In this document: piece after piece, positions 1-6,819 of the stretch
How positions within the stretch are numbered: the stretch's first letter is position 1
Layout of the letters: every line of letters starts with the position of its first letter
Assembly: GCA_028279995.1 (NCBI GenBank)
Contig: JANQMQ010000369.1
Coordinates: 1 to 10,111, forward strand
Origin: Candidatus Phaeomarinibacter sp.
GTDB taxonomy: Bacteria; Pseudomonadota; Alphaproteobacteria; CGMCC-115125
Length of the DNA: 10,111 bases
Reading direction: 5' to 3'
Program-made: the position numbers and the translations under genes
Notes under the pieces: generated by a model
The model's database searches: none
What the model saw: only the letters and a program-made list of their open reading frames with translations
What the model was told of the DNA's origin: nothing

Positions 1-433
1 CGCCGTGACCGCCGCAGGCGTTCATGCGCAGTTCTCGCAGGTTGTCCGCGAGCGGTCGAAAGGGCGCAAGGGGCCGGATCTGATCCTGTCCTCGGAAAAC
101 CATTACGGTGCGTTCGAGGCTGCCTTGCAGTCCATACAGCGCGTTACGAATGGTGGCGGCCAGGGCAAGCTCGGCTTTCCGTCTCTCAAGTTCTACGGCG
201 GGGGCCGGTCCCTTGACGTGGTGCTTGAGGGCGGCATTGGGAGCTACATGCCCGACAACGTGACCTACGTCTTGGACACCAAGTCGCTCTGCATGCGGTA
301 TCACCCGCAGCGGAACTTCTCGAAAATGGGCGGCAAGCAACGGCCCATCAACCAAGACGCAATCGTGCAGCAGATCGGGTTCATGGGCGAATTGACCATG
401 CGCGATCCGCAGCACATGGCGAAACTGTACTAA
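1..433 (+). CDS. Major capsid protein, C-terminal part (5' end outside window)
   Basis: This is the C-terminal portion of a podovirus-type major capsid (coat) protein, which builds the icosahedral head. The reading frame is open to the left edge, so the GTG at 5 is probably an internal valine codon rather than the start, and only about 143 residues are visible. The visible part contains the segment DLILSSENHYGAF, a block around GSYMPDNVTYVLDT in the middle, and the ending RPINQDAIVQQIGFMGEL. I recall this ending from phage coat proteins of the HK97-fold superfamily in alpha- and betaproteobacterial podoviruses. It terminates with TAA at 431-433, and the ribosome site of the next gene overlaps the following bases. 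A decoration protein and a head-tail adaptor downstream fit a capsid gene. The family call rests on remembered similarity and context, since the N-terminal half cannot be seen. Confidence 0.8.
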   Translation, partial: AVTAAGVHAQFSQVVRERSKGRKGPDLILSSENHYGAFEAALQSIQRVTNGGGQGKLGFPSLKFYGGGRSLDVVLEGGIGSYMPDNVTYVLDTKSLCMRYHPQRNFSKMGGKQRPINQDAIVQQIGFMGELTMRDPQHMAKLY

Positions 434-445
434 GGAGGGCATGAC

Positions 446-934
446 ATGAGTGGTCCCATGGCTGGCGTCGATTTCGACGGCGCATTCACAGCAAAAACTC
501 GCGGCCCTGTGGGGACTCCGTTTTCCCTTGGTCAGCGTATGGAGGACGCAGACGGCAATGTGTATGTCTACGTCCAAGCCGATGGTGCCGTTGCCGCTGG
601 TGACGTGGTTCTGTTGACGGAAGCCTTTCAGGCCGACGCGATTGACACCACAAACTCGGCGGCTGCCATTGGTGACAAGGTTGGCGTGGCGAAAGGCACG
701 TTGACCGACAATCAGTATGGCTGGGCGCAGATTTATGGCGTGGCAAGCGCCATTAACGCTGCGACCGGGGCAACCGCCAATACCGTGCTGAACACCACGG
801 CAACTGCGGGCCGTCTCGATGATGATGCAACGACTGGTGCGGAAACGATCACTGGCCTTTACATCACCGCGACTGCGGCCTCGAACACGGCGGCGGGTAT
901 TCTGAATTACCCGTTCATCAACGCAACACTGTAA
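446..934 (+). CDS. Putative capsid decoration (cement) protein
   Basis: This 162-residue protein is rich in Ala, Thr, Gly and Asp, with alternating short hydrophobic stretches typical of small beta-rich virion proteins. It has no signal peptide, transmembrane helix or cysteine. It sits 12 bases after the coat gene, the usual place for a head decoration protein that binds the outer capsid surface. Segments such as VYVYVQADGAVAAGDVVLL, VGVAKGTLTDNQYGWAQI and ETITGLYITATA resemble the repeating strand-turn pattern of phage head-fibre/cement proteins. ATG 446 was chosen because GGAGG lies at 434-438. An ATG at 441 reads only two codons before a stop and is ignored. Two tandem TAA stops end the gene, followed at once by a hairpin. 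The role is inferred from position and composition; it could be another small structural protein. Confidence 0.6.
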   Translation: MSGPMAGVDFDGAFTAKTRGPVGTPFSLGQRMEDADGNVYVYVQADGAVAAGDVVLLTEAFQADAIDTTNSAAAIGDKVGVAKGTLTDNQYGWAQIYGVASAINAATGATANTVLNTTATAGRLDDDATTGAETITGLYITATAASNTAAGILNYPFINATL

Positions 935-940
935 TAAGTT

Positions 941-970
941 GGGCGGGGCTTTCGGGCCTCGCCCTTCTTC
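941..970 (+). terminator. Rho-independent-type terminator hairpin after the decoration gene
   Basis: A nine-base-pair stem is formed by GGGCGGGGC (941-949) and GCCTCGCCC (956-964), with one G-U wobble and a six-base loop TTTCGG. TTCTTC follows at 965-970, a short, imperfect U-rich tract. It begins seven bases after the stop of the decoration gene and ends before the ribosome site of the next gene. The stem is strong but the tail is weak, so it may act as a partial terminator that lowers expression of downstream genes relative to the capsid genes. Confidence 0.6.
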
Positions 971-995
971 GCATTCCCTCAGAAGGACAAGATCA

Positions 996-1670
996 ATGCA
1001 AGAACAAGACAAGGGCCTATCGGTTCAGTTTTTCCTGCACCCGCAAGAGAACCCCCGCAAAAGCAAGGAGGCTGGGCGCCCCATTTTCGATGAGATCGAA
1101 ATGGTGAGTATCGCCGCCCCGGGCAACACCAAGAGCGAGGTTGTCGCCTTTGCGAGTTCCGAGCACTATGACAGCAACGTTCAAAAGCAGTGGACGTATG
1201 CCGAGCGTTTCCCGGAACACTACGACGCCTTCAAGCGCGGCCTGGACTCTCAAGTTCAGGGAACGCCGCTAAGCGAAGTCGGTTTCCTGACGATCGCCCA
1301 AAAGGCCGAATTGAAGGCCAAGAAAATCGTGACGGTCGAGCAATTGGCGGCAATGGCCGATCGGGACATCAAGAAGATGGGCATCGGCTTCCGCGAGCAT
1401 GTGGACGCCGCCAAGGCGTATCTGGACGTGTCCTCGGGCACCTCTGAACTCGCCAAGGAAATGGAGGAACTGCGCCGCCAGATCGCAGAGTTGAAGGGCG
1501 GGCAGGAACGATCAACAGAAGAGACGGGATCGCAGTTCGCGGCCATGGAGGAAGAGGATCTGCGCAACATGCTGCAAGACGCTGGTGTGCAGGTGGATGG
1601 CCGCTGGAAAAAAGCCCGTTTGGTCAAAGAGGCTGACACCCTGCACTCAAAGGCGGTGGAGGCCGCCTAA
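996..1670 (+). CDS. Conserved phage virion-region protein with HhH-like and LEM/HeH-like segments
   Basis: This 224-residue protein has no assigned function. I recall similar proteins encoded between the capsid and adaptor genes of proteobacterial podoviruses. The N-terminal part (1-80) holds RPIFDEIEMVSIAAPG and a conserved-looking YAERFPEHYDAFK. Residues about 89-143 (starting GTPLSEVGFLT, then ELKAKKIVTVEQLAAM and KKMGIGFREHVDAAKAYL) look like paired helix-hairpin-helix units. Residues about 149-170 are a short charged coiled coil, ELAKEMEELRRQIAELK. Residues about 181-215, with LRNMLQDAGVQVDGRW and KKARLV, resemble a LEM/HeH or SAP-like helical fold often linked to nucleic acid binding. 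ATG 996 is preferred over an in-frame start at 939 because AAGGA lies at 983-987, and the longer version would run through the terminator hairpin. It may be a minor head protein or an assembly factor; DNA binding is only inferred. Confidence 0.75.
   Translation: MQEQDKGLSVQFFLHPQENPRKSKEAGRPIFDEIEMVSIAAPGNTKSEVVAFASSEHYDSNVQKQWTYAERFPEHYDAFKRGLDSQVQGTPLSEVGFLTIAQKAELKAKKIVTVEQLAAMADRDIKKMGIGFREHVDAAKAYLDVSSGTSELAKEMEELRRQIAELKGGQERSTEETGSQFAAMEEEDLRNMLQDAGVQVDGRWKKARLVKEADTLHSKAVEAA
1651..1668 (+). promoter_or_regulatory. Hairpin carrying the adaptor gene's ribosome binding site in its loop
   Basis: A perfect six-base-pair inverted repeat, AGGCGG (1651-1656) and CCGCCT (1663-1668), encloses the loop TGGAGG. 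That loop contains the GGAGG Shine-Dalgarno core (1658-1662) for ATG 1674. The hairpin covers the last sense codons and the first base of the stop codon of the preceding gene. Ribosomes finishing that gene would melt it, which could couple translation of the adaptor to the upstream gene. The sequence is plain to see; the regulatory role is inferred. Confidence 0.35.
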
Positions 1671-1673
1671 GTC

Positions 1674-2369
1674 ATGGCCCGCACGGTCCTGCAAATCATC
1701 CAAGACGCAACACCGCGTTTGGGCATTAGCTCGCCTAGCGCGGTGTTCTCTGCAACCACTCAGACCGAGTTGGAGTTGCAACGCGTCATTAAGGATGCCG
1801 CTGACACGATCTTGCGGAAACATGATTGGTCCGTGCTGAAAGTCCTTCAAACGCATGTGGGTGACGGAACGACAACCAGTTTTGCCCTGCCGAGTGATTA
1901 TCTGCGAATGCCGAAGGACGGCAAGATATGGTCAACGCGGTGGCAGCACCCGCTCTGGCACATCACAACAGAAGACTACCTGAACCTCGATGTTCGGGAT
2001 TATGACATCGTTACGGGGGCCTGGACGCTTCTGGGCGGGAATGTGGTCTATCGCCCGGCTTTGACAACGGGAGAAAGCGCGAAGTTCTACTACGTGTCGC
2101 ATAATGTCGCCGCTGATTCCGGTGGGACGGCGAAGGAACGCTTCACAGCGGACACAGACACGTTTCGGCTTGATGACCGTGTTTTGGAACTGATGTTCAT
2201 TTGGCAATGGCGCCACAAGAAGGGCTTCGATACGCCAGACGATCTGGACCAAGCAAATACAGCACTCGGGCAGGCTATCACAAGAGACAAGGGCGCGCGG
2301 GTTATCACGCAGAGGTCGCGGAGCAATTCGCGGACAAATGTGGCCTACCCTAGGGAAGTGACCACATGA
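1674..2369 (+). CDS. Head-tail adaptor protein (gp4/SU10-adaptor type)
   Basis: This 231-residue protein resembles the phage adaptor family that docks under the portal ring and joins the head to the short tail, as P22 gp4 and T7 gp11 do. It begins with a helical segment (residues 4-55, including TVLQIIQDATPRLGI and a helix ending in LRKHDWSVLK). A central beta region follows (ALPSDYLRMP near 71-80). Next comes the stretch ERFTADTDTFRLDDRVLEL (155-173), running into FIWQWRHKKGFD, and a final helix, which I recall as characteristic of these adaptors. There are no membrane helices. Its ATG lies three bases after the preceding stop, with GGAGG about 11 bases upstream. The stop overlaps the next start by four bases (ATGA), fitting coupled synthesis of two tail-neck proteins. 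The family assignment is fairly confident; stoichiometry and contacts are inferred from relatives. Confidence 0.75.
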   Translation: MARTVLQIIQDATPRLGISSPSAVFSATTQTELELQRVIKDAADTILRKHDWSVLKVLQTHVGDGTTTSFALPSDYLRMPKDGKIWSTRWQHPLWHITTEDYLNLDVRDYDIVTGAWTLLGGNVVYRPALTTGESAKFYYVSHNVAADSGGTAKERFTADTDTFRLDDRVLELMFIWQWRHKKGFDTPDDLDQANTALGQAITRDKGARVITQRSRSNSRTNVAYPREVTT

Positions 2370-3955
2370 GGCCGCAAAGCCTGCGGAGTGAAACACTTAG
2401 CCTTCCCGCGCCAACGGGCGGTTGGGTGCAAAACCGAAACCTCCGCGAATCCGGTCCAAATCAAGCCGAAGTCTTGGACAACCTGTTTCCCACCGCCAGG
2501 GACGCAGTTTTAAGGGGTGGGTCGGCAAGAGTGGCCCGGGTGCCGGGTGGTGTGACGGCACTCATGCCCTATGATGCTGGCAATACGCAGGTTCTTGTGG
2601 CCGCAACCGCAACAACTCTGACGGTGATTAACAACTATCTTGAAATCCCGTCTATCGGCTTCGGCGTGCCCCACGATGACGATAGCCTGTTTGACGATGG
2701 GGTTGGCTATGACCTGGGCATGGAGGACGCGGACCTAACCGGGCTCTCAAGTGGGGACTGGTCGCATACCCAGTTCGCCAACAGCAGCGGCGAATATCTC
2801 TATATGACCAATGGGTCGCCTTATACGTTCAACGGGTCAACTGTTTCGGCTCAAACCGTATCAGGCCCAAGTGGAAGCCTTCCGGCGGTCTGGAACTTCG
2901 GCAAACGCATCTTCTTTGTTGAAGAAAACACGCTATCGGCTTGGTATCTTGACGTAAACGCGATTTCAGGGGCGGCGACGGAATTTCCGCTACAAGGCGT
3001 CTTTAGCCAGGGCGGCTCTTTGCTGTTTGGCGCAACGTGGTCTCTGGATAGTGGCGAGGGCCTGGATGACAAGTGCGTCTTTGTCACCAATCTAGGTGAG
3101 GTGGCGGTCTATGGCGGGTCAGACCCGTCAAGCAACTTCCAGCTGGAAGGTGTGTATCAAATCGCGCGCCCCACGGGCAAAAACGATTGGTTCCGGTCGG
3201 GTGGTGATCTCGCCATATCGACCGAAGAAGGCATTGTGTCGATCGGGACGGCGGTTCAGCGCGACCGTGCTGCGTTGGGACAGGATGCCATCACCTTCCC
3301 GATTGAAGAGCCTTGGGTTGATGCTATCGCGAACAGGACTTCCGAAGCCCGGTTTGGGTTGGTGTTTTGGAGAAAGGGCGGGCGGCTCTTTGTTCACGGC
3401 ATTCAAGACAAGGGCGTCAAGGTTCAATACGTGATCAATGCCCAAACTGGTGCGTGGTGCCGGTATGTCGGGTGGGACATGCAGGCTGGTTGTGTGCTGG
3501 ATGGGCGGCTCTATTTCGGCGATGCGAACGGATACATTCATCTGACCAATGTGGGCGGGACAGACAGCGGCGATGCGGTCACTGCTACCTATGTCAGCCG
3601 ATTTGACCTAGCGGATAACGTGGGCGGCAAGGAAGCCCTACATGGACGGCTGGTTGCCCGGTCCAGCGCTGATGTGAATCCTGCGATCTTTGCTTGCGCG
3701 GATTACATTGTGACGTTGCCGGGTTCTGTGAATGGAACCGCTGGCAGCCGGGGCGCGGCGTGGGATACCGCGACCTGGGGCAACTTTGTTTGGGGCGGAT
3801 CAAGTCCCACGGTAGCTGTGCAGGAATGGCAAGCTGTGTCGGCTTTGGGCTCTTCTCTCGCGGTGGGGGCTCAGATCAAATCCACCGGCACTGAGCAATG
3901 GGATTTCGCCTTGGCGGGCATGGATCTGGTCTATCGCCAGGGCAACTTGGCGTGA
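2366..3955 (+). CDS. Tail nozzle / packaged-DNA stabilization protein (P22 gp10-like)
   Basis: This 529-residue protein is almost all beta structure and fits the beta-propeller nozzle family of podoviruses (P22 gp10, T7 gp12). That family forms the tail tube below the adaptor and helps keep packaged DNA in place. Diagnostic pieces are LPAPTGGW near residues 13-20, AEVLDNLFP and VLRGGS (34-53), YLYMTNG, the later GEVAVYGGSDP (244-254), and a stretch with GGDLAISTEEGIVSI. A strongly acidic segment, HDDDSLFDDGVGYDLGMEDAD (about 103-123), looks like an insertion relative to the relatives I remember. No signal peptide or membrane helix is seen. It starts inside the adaptor's stop codon with AGGGAAG at 2352-2358, and its own stop overlaps the GTG of the acetyltransferase. 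Position after the adaptor and before the ejection proteins matches the P22 gene order. The exact fold is inferred. Confidence 0.75.
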   Translation: MRPQSLRSETLSLPAPTGGWVQNRNLRESGPNQAEVLDNLFPTARDAVLRGGSARVARVPGGVTALMPYDAGNTQVLVAATATTLTVINNYLEIPSIGFGVPHDDDSLFDDGVGYDLGMEDADLTGLSSGDWSHTQFANSSGEYLYMTNGSPYTFNGSTVSAQTVSGPSGSLPAVWNFGKRIFFVEENTLSAWYLDVNAISGAATEFPLQGVFSQGGSLLFGATWSLDSGEGLDDKCVFVTNLGEVAVYGGSDPSSNFQLEGVYQIARPTGKNDWFRSGGDLAISTEEGIVSIGTAVQRDRAALGQDAITFPIEEPWVDAIANRTSEARFGLVFWRKGGRLFVHGIQDKGVKVQYVINAQTGAWCRYVGWDMQAGCVLDGRLYFGDANGYIHLTNVGGTDSGDAVTATYVSRFDLADNVGGKEALHGRLVARSSADVNPAIFACADYIVTLPGSVNGTAGSRGAAWDTATWGNFVWGGSSPTVAVQEWQAVSALGSSLAVGAQIKSTGTEQWDFALAGMDLVYRQGNLA

Positions 3956-4413
3956 TTCAGCTGTCCTGGGGCAACGGCCCTGAGGCAGCTGAGTTTGTGA
4001 CACAAGCGGCGAACGCGCCAGATAGGGATTTTGGCGAGTTTCAGGCGCTCTGCGGTTTTCAAAATCACCGGATCGTTGGAGCGATCATCGTTCACGACTG
4101 GAATACCGAGGCGGAGACGGTGGAGGTCTCGATCGCCTCGATTTCGCCGCTGTTTCCCAACCGCAGGGCGGTTCGCACGGTCGCAGAGTTTGTTTTTAAC
4201 CAAATGAGTTGCCAAGCAGCCATTCTGCGAACGGATGAAGACAATGACCGCGTAAGGCGGTTAGGGCGCTCAATCGGCGCTTCGGAATACCTCATTCCCC
4301 GATTGCGGGGGCGCACGGCCTCAGAAGCCATCCTGATCATAACAGAAGAAGCGTGGCGGCAGTCGCGCTGGGCAGGATGCCGTGAAATCACCAAAAGCTC
4401 CTGCGCCGCCTGA
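3952..4413 (+). CDS. GNAT-type N-acetyltransferase domain protein
   Basis: This 153-residue protein looks like a compact GNAT acyltransferase, an enzyme family that moves acetyl groups from acetyl-CoA to amines. The beta-strand pair around RIVGAIIVHDWN (40-51) and VEVSIASISP (57-66) is followed by FPNRRAVRTVAEFVF (68-82), where the acetyl-CoA pyrophosphate loop should lie. The classic Q/RxxGxG/A motif there is degraded. The C-terminal DEDNDRVRRLGRSIGASE (95-112) matches the GNAT signature in which an Asn precedes a helix ending in the Gly of 'lGF'. I remember similar proteins at this spot in other alphaproteobacterial phages. GTG 3952 is chosen because it overlaps the upstream stop (GTGA) and CAGGG lies at 3938-3942; an in-frame ATG at 3898 would add 18 residues inside the nozzle gene. 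The substrate is unknown: a virion protein, host protein or surface polymer are all possible. Confidence 0.75.
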   Translation: MIQLSWGNGPEAAEFVTQAANAPDRDFGEFQALCGFQNHRIVGAIIVHDWNTEAETVEVSIASISPLFPNRRAVRTVAEFVFNQMSCQAAILRTDEDNDRVRRLGRSIGASEYLIPRLRGRTASEAILIITEEAWRQSRWAGCREITKSSCAA

Positions 4414-5188
4414 TCCTAAGGATACAGCGCAGGCGCAAACCGGTACAAATATCGGGACAGCGATCGCCAACACAACCATGGGGATGGTTGACCAAAACAC
4501 CCCCTATGGCAGCCTGTCCTATGAGCAAACCGGGACTTATCAATACACAGATCCTTATACGGGACAGACCTACGATCTGCCGACCTACACGGCAACAACG
4601 CAGCTGAACGATCAGCAGCAGTTGACGCTGGATCAGTCGCAGCAGGCAGAGACAAATCTTGCGACGATTGCTAATAATCAGTCGGACTTCCTGATTGATT
4701 ATCTGTCGGAACCTGCGGATCTTCTGAATGAGGATGTTGAGGCCAATCTTGTGGACCTCGCGTCACGCCGGGTTACGCCCCGCGTCGAGCAGGAGCGCGC
4801 CGCGCTGGAAACGAGGCTGGCCAACCAGGGCCTTATGCCGGGATCGGCGGCATGGGATGCAGAAATGCGCCGCTTTGGCGAGACCGCGAACGACGCATAC
4901 AACCAAATCTACCTGCAAGGCCGGTCGCAAGCGCTGAACGAGGCCGTGACGGAACGCAATCAGCCAATCAATGAAATCACCGCGCTTCTGACGGGCTCAC
5001 AGGTCGAAAACCCGACTGTGGCGATGTACACCCCTCAAGGCGCTGCAACAACAGATGTCGCTGGACTGATCAACACCAATTACAACCAGCGATACGGCAA
5101 TTGGCAGAACCAAATGGGGCAGCGCAATAACATCATGGGCGGGCTGTTTGGTTTGGGCGCCTCGGCGATCACCGGGGGGCTGTTCTGA
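4382..5188 (+). CDS. Putative internal virion (ejection) protein, first of three
   Basis: This 268-residue, Gln/Asn/Thr-rich protein has no catalytic motif, signal peptide or clear membrane helix, though it ends in a hydrophobic, Gly-rich tail (GGLFGLGASAITGGLF). Segments I recall from podovirus proteins at this position are NTPYGSLSYEQTG near the N-terminus, RVTPRVEQERAALETRLANQG and SAAWDAEM in the central helical part, and TDVAGLINTNYNQRYGNWQ near the end. A long central helix-rich part (about 70-200) and a membrane-seeking tail would suit a protein stored in the head and ejected with DNA, as P22 gp7 is. The GTG at 4382 lies inside the acetyltransferase gene (32-base overlap), with AGGA at 4374-4377. 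The stop TGA shares a base with the next ATG. Its status as a real gene is strong; the ejection role is inferred from order. Confidence 0.7.
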   Translation: MKSPKAPAPPDPKDTAQAQTGTNIGTAIANTTMGMVDQNTPYGSLSYEQTGTYQYTDPYTGQTYDLPTYTATTQLNDQQQLTLDQSQQAETNLATIANNQSDFLIDYLSEPADLLNEDVEANLVDLASRRVTPRVEQERAALETRLANQGLMPGSAAWDAEMRRFGETANDAYNQIYLQGRSQALNEAVTERNQPINEITALLTGSQVENPTVAMYTPQGAATTDVAGLINTNYNQRYGNWQNQMGQRNNIMGGLFGLGASAITGGLF

Positions 5189-6819
5189 TGAGTTTCATCT
5201 TCGGCGGCAATACTGGCCTGACCTATGACCAATTACAGGCCCGTCGCCGCGTGGCCGATGAGATGCTGTCCGCCAACACGCGAACGCCCAGAAACATCGG
5301 CGAGGGTCTTCATGCTGTTGGCAGAGCCCTAGCGGCGCGTGGGATCAATCGGCGAGCCGCCGAACGTGAAGATGAGTTGCGTGGTGAGTTCAACCAGCAA
5401 TTTGACGGCTTGTTTGGGGGCACTTCCCCAAGCCCATCGGTTAGCGCGCCAACAGGTGATATGGCGGGGCGTATTCGGTCGGGATTGATTGAGCGGGGCC
5501 TGCCGGAACATGTTGCAGATGGTTTCGTTCTCAACATGCAGGACGAAAGCGGGCTGAATCCAGGGATCAATGAAATCAGTCCGGTTGTTCCAGGGTCTCG
5601 GGGTGGGTTTGGCCTCTATCAACTGACCGGACCTCGCAGAGTGGCATATGAGCAGTTCGCGGCTCAGCGCGGCGTCGATCCGGCAGACGTGGACGCGCAG
5701 CTTGATTTCCTTGTGCATGAGCTTCAAGGCCCGGAAAGTGCGGCGGCAAGGTCTATCTTCGCAGCCCAGGACACGCCTACAGCAGCAGCAGCGATCCTAA
5801 ACGACTTTCTGCGCCCGGCAGAAGAACACAGGGCTTCGCGTGAGCGCCGGTATCTGGGTGGGGCGCAGCCAAGTACCGATATGCGCCGGATCGCCGAACT
5901 TGTTGCGGTGGGTGGTAATCCCATGGCGAACCCGGCCCAGCAAGCCGTCATTCAGGCGATGATTCAGCAGGAAATGAGCCGTGGCCAGCCGATGAGCCCC
6001 ATGGAGCAAGTCCAGCTTCAACTTGCGCAGGCCGAATTGGCGCAGATGCAAAATCCGCAGCCGGAACGGACCCCGCGAATCCTAAACTACGAATATGCTC
6101 TTGGTGAGGGCATGACGCCGGAACAAGCGCAAGAGTTTGCTGGGGGCGGTGGCCAAACCATCAATATTGGCCCACAGGGACAAGAGTTTGCCCAGCCCGT
6201 CACACCAGCTCAAGAAGCCGTAGACGAGGCCTTTGCGGAGTCATATGTCGAATGGACGCAAGGCGGCGGTGCGGATTATCTCTCGCAGATTGCGAGGATC
6301 GAACAAACAGCCGACCAATTGGAGGCCATCGCAAGCGGCCAGAGTGTCGCCAATCTCACCGGTCCTGGCATCGGTAGCGTCCCGGATACAATTGGGGCGA
6401 TTGCCAACCCAGAAGCCATTGATGCGCGTGAGCGTGTCGAAGAGGTTGTGCAGCGAAATCTTCGCCTTGTTCTTGGAGCGCAGTTTACCGAGCGTGAGGG
6501 TGAGCGCCTCATCGCGCGCGCATACAATCCTCGTCTTCCAGAAGCACAAAACGCGGCTCGGTTGCGCCGTCTCGCATCCACAATGAGGGCGGCAGCGGAA
6601 TCGCGCCAAGAGCAGATCGACTATTACCAGCAGCACGGAACGCTGACGGGTTGGGCCGGTCGGGCCTACACGATGGACGATTTCTACGCGGCTGTGGATG
6701 AACCCGAACAAGAGGCATTGGACATACCCGCCGCTCCCGAGGGCTTGGGCTACACGCCGGAACGCTGGCGTGAGGTGTGGGAGAGTATGCCCGAAGAAGA
6801 CAGGGCGCTTTTCCGATGA
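5188..6819 (+). CDS. Ejection protein with phage tail lysozyme domain
   Basis: This 543-residue virion protein has a probable peptidoglycan-cleaving domain at about residues 92-223, matching the phage tail lysozyme family. The segment FVLNMQDESGLNPG has Glu120 in the position of the catalytic acid. It is followed by GGFGLYQLTG (139-148) and a helical end containing ILNDFLRPAEEH and RERRY, where the fold usually closes. The first 90 residues are charged and helical. The remainder is Gln/Ala/Glu-rich, mostly helical, with several QAQ-type stretches and a C-terminal TPERWREVWESMPEEDR. No membrane helix is seen. It would locally open the cell wall during DNA entry, as the transglycosylase of T7 gp16 does. 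ATG 5188 overlaps the upstream TGA, and a G-run at 5174-5179 may be the ribosome site. A host-lysis endolysin is less likely given the size and the position among structural genes. Confidence 0.72.
   Translation: MSFIFGGNTGLTYDQLQARRRVADEMLSANTRTPRNIGEGLHAVGRALAARGINRRAAEREDELRGEFNQQFDGLFGGTSPSPSVSAPTGDMAGRIRSGLIERGLPEHVADGFVLNMQDESGLNPGINEISPVVPGSRGGFGLYQLTGPRRVAYEQFAAQRGVDPADVDAQLDFLVHELQGPESAAARSIFAAQDTPTAAAAILNDFLRPAEEHRASRERRYLGGAQPSTDMRRIAELVAVGGNPMANPAQQAVIQAMIQQEMSRGQPMSPMEQVQLQLAQAELAQMQNPQPERTPRILNYEYALGEGMTPEQAQEFAGGGGQTINIGPQGQEFAQPVTPAQEAVDEAFAESYVEWTQGGGADYLSQIARIEQTADQLEAIASGQSVANLTGPGIGSVPDTIGAIANPEAIDARERVEEVVQRNLRLVLGAQFTEREGERLIARAYNPRLPEAQNAARLRRLASTMRAAAESRQEQIDYYQQHGTLTGWAGRAYTMDDFYAAVDEPEQEALDIPAAPEGLGYTPERWREVWESMPEEDRALFR

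Noticed and set aside
939..995. N-terminal extension of the 224-residue protein
   Set aside because: It would be translated through the terminator hairpin, lacks a ribosome site of its own, and the extra residues look unlike a protein start; ATG 996 has AAGGA properly spaced.
1256..1639. Minus-strand frame of 127 codons, Ser/Ala-rich
   Set aside because: It mirrors the coiled-coil and helical codons of the plus-strand gene; Ser/Ala richness comes from complementing Glu/Lys/Arg/Ala codons.
1932..2396. Minus-strand frame of 154 codons opposite the adaptor gene
   Set aside because: It lies almost wholly within a well-supported adaptor gene and its product looks like a frame shadow, with scattered Cys, Pro and Arg and no plausible ribosome site.
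5458..5856. Host-lysis endolysin as the role of the lysozyme domain
   Set aside because: The domain is inside a 543-residue protein encoded between two probable ejection proteins, with no partner holin beside it on the same strand; a virion-entry role fits better.
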